Assembly (NCBI GenBank): GCA_963786445.1
Contig: CAWAZU010000009.1
Span: 1 to 64,000 of the forward strand
Length of the DNA stretch: 64,000 bases
Source: JAFKFJ01 sp963786445
GTDB lineage: Bacteria; Pseudomonadota; Alphaproteobacteria; Acetobacterales; Acetobacteraceae
Reading direction: 5' to 3'
Shown here: in pieces, positions 41,598-49,164 of the stretch
Layout: the number at the start of each line of letters is the position of its first letter
How positions within the stretch are numbered: position 1 is the first letter of the stretch
The notes under the pieces: model-generated
What the model was told of the DNA's origin: nothing
Database searches by the model: none
Seen by the model: only the letters and a program-made list of their open reading frames with translations
Made by a program: the position numbers and the translations under genes

Positions 41598-43045
41598 GGC
41601 AGCTCCATCGCGAACACCGCCCCTCGCCCCGGCGCCCCGCCGCCGGCGCAGGCGAGCGTCAGCCTGCCGCCCTGCGCCTCCACCAGTTCGCGCGCGATGG
41701 CCAGCCCGAGGCCGGTGCCGTCGGCGCGGCCGGTGACGAACGGCTCGAACAGGGTTTCGCGCAGTGCCGGCGGAATCCCGTCGCCGCCGTCGGCGACGTC
41801 GATGCGCAGCACGGCGCCGTCGCTGCGGGCGCTGAGCGCGATGCGCCCGCCCGGCGGCGTGTGCCGGGCGGCATTGTCGAGCAGCGCATCCAGCGCGCGC
41901 CGCAGCAGCGCCGCGTCGAGCACCGCCGTCACCGGCTCGGCGTCCACGTCGAGCGTGGCACGACCGTTGCGGTGGTCGGCGGCGGCGGCCTCCAGCAGCG
42001 GCGCGATCGCTACATTCTCGGGAACCGGAGTGCGGCGCTGCGTCATCGCCAGCAGTTCGGCGATCAGCCGGTCGAGGCGCGCGATCTGCGTCAGGATCGC
42101 GGCCAGCGCGCCCTCGCGCCGCGCCGCATCGCCGGCCAGCGCGTTCTCCGCCTTGAGCCGCATCGCCGCGATCGGGTTGCGGAACTCGTGCGCGACGCCG
42201 GCGGCGACGCGGCCGAGGGCGGCCAGCCGTTCCGCCTGCGCGACCCGCGCCGCCAGCGCGGCGGCCTGCCGTCGCGCGTCGGCGAGGCGTTCTCCGGCGG
42301 TGTTGAGGGCGGCGACGATACGGTCCAGCTCGGCCTCGCCGGTGGGCTGGAGGTGCGGCAGGTCGCCGGCCTCGCTGCCGGCCAGCGCCGCCTCGATCCG
42401 CCCGACATGGCGCGTGAGCGCCAGCACCAGCCAGGTCAGCCACGCCGCGATGCCCAGCACCAGCGCCAGCAGCACGCCCAGGCCGAGGCGCAGCGCATCC
42501 AGCCCGGGCGCCGCGATCACCCGTGTCATGGTCCAGCCGGTCAGGTCCGCGACCGGGCCGGGCAGCGGGCAGGCGTGCAGCACCAGCGTCCTTCCGTTCG
42601 CCGCGAATTCCGCGCCGGCGGGCCGTTCGCTCTGCGCCGCCTCGGCGTTCAGCGCGGCGATGCGCGGGCGCTCGCCCTGCGGCGGCGCGGTGCGCGGGGC
42701 GGCGCCGCCATAGCTCGGGTAGGCGTAGGCGAGCGACCCGGCACCCTGCTGCCACACGCCGCCCTCCATGCCGACGCTGGCGGCGAGTGCCACCTGCACG
42801 ATCGTGGTCAGGTCGCGCCGCAGCCGCGCATCCGCCTGCCCGCCGGCCGGACCCGCCCAGCCGGTGGCATAGAAAGAAAAGCCGTCGGCGATGCGGTCAC
42901 AGGCCTGCGCTGCCGCGGCGGCGGCGCGCGCCACCTGCGCCGAGCTGCTCTGGCGATACAGTTGCAGCAGCAGCCAGCCGACCGCGCAGGCGGCGGCGAG
43001 CGAGAGCAGCCAGACGACGAACAGCCGGGCGCGCAGCGACCTCAC
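41582..43045 (-). CDS. Sensor histidine kinase
   Basis: 487 residues. TM1 is LFVVWLLSLAAACAVGWLLL near residues 7-26. A periplasmic sensor of about 150 residues follows, then TM2 (LGLGVLLALVLGIAAWLTWLV) and HAMP. The DHp domain has the phosphorylated His in GVAHEFRNPIAAM. The ATPase shows DALLDNAARHTPPGG (N box), DGGDGIP and GTGLGLAIARELVEAQGG. GTG 43045 is used as start because it precedes the first membrane helix; the frame is open upstream to 43159. The signal is unknown. It phosphorylates the overlapping NtrC-type partner. Confidence 0.92.
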
Positions 43046-43183
43046 GTTGCCACTGTGTCGGGGGCCCGCGCGCGGCGCAACCGGCGGCCCCGGCCGGATG
43101 GCGGGGCCGGTCAACCGCCCGGTGCCGGGCGCGGCGGCTTCGGAGGAGATTGCCGCCACACCAAACGCATGACAGGTTCAGCC

Positions 43184-44074
43184 ATGACCGACACCGCCCC
43201 CTTCCTCGCCCTCTCGCAGTCGATCGAAGCCGCCGCGCGCCAGGCGGCGCCGCTGGTCGCCGGGATCGACTGGTGCGGGCGGCACCACATCAGCGGCGTG
43301 CTGTGGCGCGACGGCGTGCTGGTCACCTCGGAGCAGAGCCTGCCCGACGCCGAGGGCTACACCGCCGTGCTGCCGGGCGGCGCGCGCGTGGCCGCGACGC
43401 TGGCCGGCCGCGATCCCTCCACCAACGTCGCCGCGCTGCGGCTGGAAGGCGCCGCACCCGCCGCGGCCCATGCCGAGCCGGACGGCGTCGGCGCGCTGGT
43501 GCTGGCGCTCGGCAGCGACGGCGCCGGCGCGACCACGGCGCGGCTCGGCGCGCTGGAAGTGCTCGGTCCGGCGTGGGAGAGCATGCGCGGCGGACGCATC
43601 GACCGGCGCATACAGATCGCGGTGCGGCTCGGCCACGCCGCCGAGGGCGGGCCGGTGATCGACGCCGCCGGGCGGCTGCTCGGCATGTCCACGTTCGGGC
43701 CGCGCCGGAGCGTGCTGGTGATCCCCGCCGGCACCATCGGCCGCGTGCTGGAGGTGCTGCTGCGCGAGGGTCGCATCGCGCGCGGCTGGCTCGGCGTCGG
43801 GCTGCATCCGGTGGCGCTGCCGCGCGAGCTGGCCGAGCGCGCCGGCGTTTCGCAAGGGCTGATGGTGGTCAACCTCGCCGACGGCGCGCCGGCCGCCGGC
43901 GTGCTGCTGCCCGGCGACATCCTGCTCGCGATCGCGGGTGCGCCGGTCGCCACGCCGCGCGCAGTCGCCGCAGCACTCGGCCCGGAACGGATCGGCCAGA
44001 CCGTGGCGTTGAAAGTGCTCCGCGGCGGGGCGGTCGCGGAGCTGCACGTCACCATCGCGGCGCGGCCGACATGA
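43184..44074 (+). CDS. HtrA-like S1C pseudoprotease with PDZ domain
   Basis: 296 residues. The first 190 residues follow the trypsin-like HtrA fold (GVLWRDGVLVTSEQSL, TNVAALRLEG, RRIQIAVRLGHAAEGGPVIDA, LGMSTFGP). Residues about 195-290 are a PDZ domain (RGWLGVGLHPVAL, GLMVVNLADGAPAAGVLLPGDILLAI). The catalytic residues are lost: the His position is in TSEQSL, the Asp is replaced in TNVAAL (usual TDIAVL), and the GNSGGP serine site reads AEGGP. No signal peptide is visible. It is likely a binding or scaffolding protein. Start ATG 43169 is possible. It is coupled to the next gene by ATGA. Confidence 0.8.
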   Translation: MTDTAPFLALSQSIEAAARQAAPLVAGIDWCGRHHISGVLWRDGVLVTSEQSLPDAEGYTAVLPGGARVAATLAGRDPSTNVAALRLEGAAPAAAHAEPDGVGALVLALGSDGAGATTARLGALEVLGPAWESMRGGRIDRRIQIAVRLGHAAEGGPVIDAAGRLLGMSTFGPRRSVLVIPAGTIGRVLEVLLREGRIARGWLGVGLHPVALPRELAERAGVSQGLMVVNLADGAPAAGVLLPGDILLAIAGAPVATPRAVAAALGPERIGQTVALKVLRGGAVAELHVTIAARPT

Positions 44075-44646
44075 GCGGCCCGCCGCTCACGCTGGCCCGT
44101 CCCGACACGCCGCCGCGCGTGGCGCTGCGCCTGCTGGACGCGCAGCGCGAACGCGACCTGCGCCGCAGCCTCGCCTGGGCGAGCGAGGCGCAGGCCGACG
44201 TGCTGGTGGTGGAACTGCGCGTCGGCGAGGCGGTGCCGGCGGATGCGGCGTCGTTCGACGGCGCGCTGCTGCTGCTGTCCGACGATCCCGCGCACGCCGC
44301 GGATCTTTCCCTTCCGGGCGTGCTGCCGCGCGCGGCGAACGAGCGAAAAATCGCCGCCGCCGTCGCGGCGGTCGCCGCGGGGCTGACGGTGCGCGCCGCC
44401 TCGCCGCGCGAGGCGCAAGGCTTCGCCGCGCGCGAAACCCCGACGCGCCCCGCGCTGACGCCGCGCGAGGTCGAGGTGCTGGCGCTGGTCGGCGAGGGGC
44501 TGAGCAACAAGGCGATCGCCCGCCGCCTCGCCATCTCGGCGCACACGGTGAAATACCACCTGGAGGCGATTTTCGCGAAGCTCGGCGTGCGCAGCCGCGC
44601 CGAAGCGGTGACACGGGGGCTGCGGCTCGGCGTGCATCTGCTGTAG
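44071..44646 (+). CDS. LuxR-type HTH regulator with degenerate receiver
   Basis: 191 residues. The C-terminal LuxR/FixJ helix-turn-helix is complete: LTPREVEVLALVGEGLSNKAIA, RLAISAHTVKYHLEAIFAKL. The first 115 residues have the length and secondary-structure rhythm of a receiver, with strands VALRLLDA, DVLVVELRV and GALLLLS, but no acidic pocket or phospho-acceptor Asp in the usual place. It would not respond to phosphorylation. ATG 44071 overlaps the stop of the pseudoprotease gene, so the two are co-translated, which suggests that they interact. Confidence 0.85.
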   Translation: MSGPPLTLARPDTPPRVALRLLDAQRERDLRRSLAWASEAQADVLVVELRVGEAVPADAASFDGALLLLSDDPAHAADLSLPGVLPRAANERKIAAAVAAVAAGLTVRAASPREAQGFAARETPTRPALTPREVEVLALVGEGLSNKAIARRLAISAHTVKYHLEAIFAKLGVRSRAEAVTRGLRLGVHLL

Positions 44647-44768
44647 CATGGCACAAGTTCGATAACCGATGCTTTCGGTCTATTCCCTGACTGCGCTGTC
44701 ATTTATCTTGCGGCCTCCGTCCCCGGAGCGTTAACTATCCTTTATTATCCGGGGAGGGGAGAGGCGCC

Positions 44769-46040
44769 GTGGGACGTATCGGTGCTCGCGCGATCGGTTC
44801 CGCCGCGGCGGCCGGCGTTCTCTGCGGCCTGCTGCTCTGCGTCGAGCGTGCCGCGGCGAAAGACCTGTTCGACATCAACCTCGCCGTCACGACGCCGACG
44901 ACCGGGCAAGGGGCCGCCTCCGCGCCCACCATCACCGATCTGGTGAACCAGTTGCAGACCGCGAACCTGCAGTCGCTGGTGCATGCCTACACCGACACAT
45001 CGGCGGCCGCGGCGGTGCTGAACATCCGCGGCGTGACGGCGCTGGCCTCGTTCGACGCCGGCACGACGACGCTGCATTTCTCGGTCCCGTCGGCCGGCGT
45101 GAACGTCGCGTTCACGGGCGCGACGCGCAACGCCAGCGAGCAGGACCTGCTCAACTTCCTGCTGCGCAACGGCGGCAGCGCGGCGACCGCGATCCTGCAA
45201 CAGATGGTGGCGAACTCGCCGGTCGATCCGGTCGCCGGCAATCCGGGCAGTCTGCAGAACAGCATGGCGGCGGCGGATTATGCGATCGGCACCGGCATCG
45301 GCCTCAACGGCCTGCCCGCGCCCGCGGTCGGGCCGAACGGCACGGTGCTGCAGCAGCCGAACATTTTCGCGCTCGGCGGCGATATCGGGGTGCTGAATGA
45401 AGGCGGCTATACCAGCACCGTGGTGACGCTGCCGCTGCGCTACACGATCGCGTTCGCCGATCCGCGCTGGGCGCTGACGCTCGATCTGCCGCTCACCTAC
45501 ATCGACACGCAGGGGGCGTCGAGCTTCTTCGGCTCGTTCGGCGCGGCGCTGCGCATCCCGCTGCTGACCAACTGGTACATCACGCCGAGCGTGCGCGTCG
45601 GCGGCGCCGGCTCGGTCGATCTCGGCGCCGCGGCGGTGGAATATTCGGGCGGCGTCGCCAGCCGCTACGACATTTTCGTCAGCGACCTGATGATCACGAT
45701 CGGCAACGGCGTCGATCTGGTGAAGACGACGGGGCTGTCGGTCGGCAACGTCAACGTCAGCTACAATCTGACCAACGAGCTGTGGAACAACGGCGTGCAG
45801 GTGGAAGGCTCGCTGCCCTGGACGATGTTCGGCTATCCCACCAGCGCGCAGGGCTACCTCGTCGATACCTATGTCAGCGGCTCCCAAGTCTATATCGACC
45901 ATTATGACGAGATCGGCTTCACGATCGGCACGCGGCACATCATGAACTCGCAGGACTGGAATTCGTTCCGCATCGGCGCGGGCGTCGGCTTCGGCCCGCA
46001 CTTCAACGCCTACAAGCTCGGCTTCACCTACCGGTTCTGA
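44769..46040 (+). CDS. Predicted outer-membrane beta-barrel protein
   Basis: 423 residues, family not recognised. A signal peptide is clear (ARAIGSAAAAGVLCGLLLC, cut after ERAAA). Residues 35-190 are a helical/mixed region with ITDLVNQLQTANLQSLVHAY and SEQDLLNFLLRNGGSAATAIL. From about 195 to the end it alternates amphipathic strands (YTSTVVTLPLRYTIAFADP, WALTLDLPLTYIDTQ, WYITPSVRVGGAGSVDL, GFTIGTRHIM). The last residue is Phe in KLGFTYRF, the outer-membrane barrel assembly signal. GTG 44769 follows GGGGAGAGG. The CHAT-protease lipoprotein begins 4 nt after it, so the two form a unit. Confidence 0.75.
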   Translation: MGRIGARAIGSAAAAGVLCGLLLCVERAAAKDLFDINLAVTTPTTGQGAASAPTITDLVNQLQTANLQSLVHAYTDTSAAAAVLNIRGVTALASFDAGTTTLHFSVPSAGVNVAFTGATRNASEQDLLNFLLRNGGSAATAILQQMVANSPVDPVAGNPGSLQNSMAAADYAIGTGIGLNGLPAPAVGPNGTVLQQPNIFALGGDIGVLNEGGYTSTVVTLPLRYTIAFADPRWALTLDLPLTYIDTQGASSFFGSFGAALRIPLLTNWYITPSVRVGGAGSVDLGAAAVEYSGGVASRYDIFVSDLMITIGNGVDLVKTTGLSVGNVNVSYNLTNELWNNGVQVEGSLPWTMFGYPTSAQGYLVDTYVSGSQVYIDHYDEIGFTIGTRHIMNSQDWNSFRIGAGVGFGPHFNAYKLGFTYRF

Positions 46041-46044
46041 CGCG

Positions 46045-48348
46045 ATGCGCGCTGCCATCCTCGCGCTGGCGCTGGCGCTCGGCGGCTGCGCCAACGCGGT
46101 GTTCGTCGCCGACCAGATGGCGGCGCGCTCGCAAGTGGATGCCGCCGACCGCGCCGACCTCGATGCCGGCAACATCGCGGCGATCCGCGAACGCTACGAA
46201 GCCGCCGCGCCGGACACGCTGAAACTAACGCAGCTCGCGCTCTACTGCGACGTGCTGCTGAAATATCAGGAACTCGGCGAGGCCGGCGACTGCCTCGCCG
46301 CGATGCAGGCGCGCATCGACCGCGACCCCGCCGCGCGGTCGAGCGCGATCGCGCGCGCGCTGCCCGGCAAGCAGGCGCTGCTGGCACTGGCACTCGGCCG
46401 TCCGGAGCTCGCGGTGCGGCTGACGAAATCCTATGACTCGCTCGGCGGTCGCTACGTGTTTGCGCTGGCCTCGATCCGCAGCGGCGATGCCGGCGCGGCG
46501 CGTCCGATCGCGGCGGCGCTCAGCCACCAGTTCGACCCGGCGCCGGTCTATTACGCCGCGTCGCTCTATGCGGCGCTCGGCGATTTTGCCCGCGCGCGGG
46601 CGGTGCTGGAAGACCCGGCACGGCGGCTGCTGGTGGATTACGGCCTCAGCGGCCACGCCGATATTTTCGGCGGAAAAGTCGGCGCCGCGGTGTTCCGCCT
46701 CGACGTGTTCGACGAGTTCGATTTCGGCGTGTTCGGAAAAGTCACGCTGGCGCCGGCGGCGAACGCCTATGTCGAGTATCTCGCCGCGCTCGCCGACCTG
46801 CGCACCGGTGACCTCCGGCAGGCGCAGCAGCGGCTCGACGTGCTGCTCGCCTGGCCGAACATCGCGGCGTTCCGCGACGTGTACTGGCGCGCGCTGGCCG
46901 ACCGCGCCGACCTCGCCCGCCGCGCCGGCGACGACGCCGAGGCCGAGCGCCTGCTGCGCAAAGCCATCGACGTGATCGAGGAAATCCGCGGCTCGGTCGG
47001 CGGCGAGGCATCGCGCATCGCGGTGATCGCGGACAAGGAGGCGCCGTACCGCGCACTCGTCGATCTGATGGCCAAGCGCGGCGATGCCCGCGACGCGGTG
47101 GTGTATGTCGAGCGCGCGCACAGCCGCGCCCTCGTCGAGCTGCTGGCCACGCGCTACCGCTTCGGACCGCCGGGAACCGGCGCGCGGGCGAACGCGCTGG
47201 TCGCGACCTACGACCGCCGGGCCGGCGAAGTGCAGCTCGCGTCGGCGCGGTCGCCCGCCGACACCGCGGTGCGGATGGCACGGCTGACACAGGCCAGGCA
47301 CGAGCTGATCGAGGGCGCGCCGGACGTGGCCGATCTGGTCACGGTCGCGCCGGTCGATATGGGGGAAATCCAGCGCAGCCTGGGCACGCACGAGGCGGCG
47401 CTGGTGTATTTTCCGGGCGATCCGGCATGGCACGTGTTCACCGTCACTGTCGGCAATGTCACGGTCCATGACGTGCCCGCGGCCTCGGTGACGCCGGTGG
47501 TGGTGGCGTTCCGCCGTGCGCTGGCCGCCGGCGGCGACTGGCGGACACCGGATGCGGTGCTGTATCGCGACGCGGTGCTGCCGGCGCTGGCCGGGATCGA
47601 CGCGGATTCGCTGGTGATCGTGCCGAGCGGCGTGCTGGCCTATGTGCCGTTCGCGGCGGTCGGCGACGGCAGCACCGCGCTGGTCGATCGTTTTGCGCTT
47701 CGCATGGTGCCCAATCTCGGCCTGATCGCGCGCCCGGCGGCGCCGCGGCGGCAAGGGCCGGCGCTGGTGATCGGCAACCCGCTGCGCGACGACCCGCAGT
47801 ACACGCTGCCCTTCGCCGAGCAGGAGGCGCGCGACGTGGCCGCCCAGCTTCCCGGCGCCGAACTGGTGATCGGCCCGGATGCCACGATCGCGCGGTTCGA
47901 GAACCTGGCGCCGACCGCCAGCCTGATCCATTTCGCCGGCCACGGCGTCTTCAACCCCGAGCATCCGCTCGATTCCTCGCTGCTGTTCGCCGGGGCGGAC
48001 GACAAGCCGGATTTGCTGGCGGCGCGCCGCCTCTATGACATGCGGACGGACGCGACGCTGGCGTTCCTCAGCGCCTGCGAGACCGGGGTGAACGCGCTCG
48101 GCGGCGGCGGCGACCTGATGGGGATGGAGCGCGGCTTCTTCTACGCCGGCGCGTCCAGCGTGATCGCGAGCCTCTGGCCGGTGCAGGACCGGGCGACGGC
48201 GATGCTGGCGCACGAATTCTATCGCGCCTGGAACGCCGGCGCGAAGCCGTCGCGCGCCTTGCAGACGGCGCAGCTCGCGGTGCGGCGCGCGTTCCCCGAA
48301 CCGGCGATCTGGTCGCCGTTCGTGGTGGCGAGCGTGGGACCGGAGTAG
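46045..48348 (+). CDS. CHAT-domain caspase-like protease, lipoprotein with helical repeats
   Basis: 767 residues. The N-terminus is a lipoprotein signal with lipobox ALGG and Cys15. Residues about 45-400 form helical TPR-like repeats (LTQLALYCDVLLKYQELGEAGDCL, YVEYLAALADLRTGDLRQAQQ, ADLARRAGDDAEAERLLRKA are the clearest segments). The C-terminal CHAT domain (about 430-765) keeps the catalytic pair: His633 in IHFAGHGVF and Cys678 in LSACETG. CHAT proteases act in the cytoplasm in gasdermin and Craspase systems; here a lipoprotein signal puts the enzyme in the periplasm. It is the immediate partner of the barrel gene. Substrate unknown. Confidence 0.88.
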   Translation: MRAAILALALALGGCANAVFVADQMAARSQVDAADRADLDAGNIAAIRERYEAAAPDTLKLTQLALYCDVLLKYQELGEAGDCLAAMQARIDRDPAARSSAIARALPGKQALLALALGRPELAVRLTKSYDSLGGRYVFALASIRSGDAGAARPIAAALSHQFDPAPVYYAASLYAALGDFARARAVLEDPARRLLVDYGLSGHADIFGGKVGAAVFRLDVFDEFDFGVFGKVTLAPAANAYVEYLAALADLRTGDLRQAQQRLDVLLAWPNIAAFRDVYWRALADRADLARRAGDDAEAERLLRKAIDVIEEIRGSVGGEASRIAVIADKEAPYRALVDLMAKRGDARDAVVYVERAHSRALVELLATRYRFGPPGTGARANALVATYDRRAGEVQLASARSPADTAVRMARLTQARHELIEGAPDVADLVTVAPVDMGEIQRSLGTHEAALVYFPGDPAWHVFTVTVGNVTVHDVPAASVTPVVVAFRRALAAGGDWRTPDAVLYRDAVLPALAGIDADSLVIVPSGVLAYVPFAAVGDGSTALVDRFALRMVPNLGLIARPAAPRRQGPALVIGNPLRDDPQYTLPFAEQEARDVAAQLPGAELVIGPDATIARFENLAPTASLIHFAGHGVFNPEHPLDSSLLFAGADDKPDLLAARRLYDMRTDATLAFLSACETGVNALGGGGDLMGMERGFFYAGASSVIASLWPVQDRATAMLAHEFYRAWNAGAKPSRALQTAQLAVRRAFPEPAIWSPFVVASVGPE

Positions 48349-48392
48349 GTAGGCTGGGCCTTCCCCGCCGCGCACCAACCCAGGAGCCGTCC

Positions 48393-49148
48393 ATGTCCAT
48401 GTTCGACCTCACCGGCCGCGTCGCCATCGTCACCGGCGGCAATGGCGGCATCGGGCTGGCCATCGCCGAGGGGCTGGTGGCGGCGGGCGCGTCGGTGCTG
48501 CTGTCCGGCCGCAACGCGGCGAAGGGCACGGCGGCGGCGAAGGGCCTCGGCGCGCGCGCCGCCTTCGTGGCGGCCGACGTGGCGCGCAAGGAAGACTGCG
48601 AACGGCTGGTCGCGGAGGCGGCGACGCGGTTCGGACAGCTCGACATCCTGGTCAACAATGCCGGCACCTCGGTGCGCAAGAAGCCGCAGGAGTTCACCGA
48701 GGCCGAGTGGCATCTGGTGCTCGACACCAACCTCACCGGCGCCTTTCTGCTGTGCCAGGCCGCCTATCCGTATTTCCTGCGCACGGGCCAGGGCAAGATC
48801 GTCAACATCGCCTCGGTGAACGCGATTCTGGGCGCGCCGCACAACGTCCCCTACGCGGCGAGCAAGGGCGGCCTCGCGGCGATGACGCGCGGGCTGGCGA
48901 CCGCCTGGGCCGGCGACAACATCCAGGTCAACGCGATCCTGCCCGGCTGGATCGACACCGAGATGACCGTGGGCGCCAAGGCGCACATCCCGGGGTTGCA
49001 GGAAGCCGTGGCGGCACGCACGCCGGCCGGACGCTGGGGAAGGCCGCGAGACCTCGCGGGGCTCGCGGTGTTCCTCGCCGCCCCGGCCTCCGACTGGGTC
49101 ACCGGCGCGTCCATCCTGGCGGACGGCGGCTACAGCATCCGGGCATGA
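48393..49148 (+). CDS. SDR-family oxidoreductase (gluconate/glucose dehydrogenase-like)
   Basis: 251 residues, classical SDR. The glycine motif is TGGNGGIG, NNAG follows in ILVNNAGTSV, and the catalytic Ser-Tyr-Lys set is in NIASVNAILGAPHNVPYAASKGG. The C-terminus ends with GASILADGGYSIRA. The nearest groups I know are KduD and 2-deoxy-D-gluconate 3-dehydrogenase, but substrate is uncertain. It lies 44 nt after the CHAT gene in the same direction without obvious functional link. Confidence 0.85.
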   Translation: MSMFDLTGRVAIVTGGNGGIGLAIAEGLVAAGASVLLSGRNAAKGTAAAKGLGARAAFVAADVARKEDCERLVAEAATRFGQLDILVNNAGTSVRKKPQEFTEAEWHLVLDTNLTGAFLLCQAAYPYFLRTGQGKIVNIASVNAILGAPHNVPYAASKGGLAAMTRGLATAWAGDNIQVNAILPGWIDTEMTVGAKAHIPGLQEAVAARTPAGRWGRPRDLAGLAVFLAAPASDWVTGASILADGGYSIRA

Positions 49149-49164
49149 GCGGAGCACCACTGAC

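Noticed and set aside
44641..44768. Sigma-54 promoter for the barrel/CHAT genes (TGGCAC at 44649).
   Set aside because: No GC element occurs at the required -12 distance.
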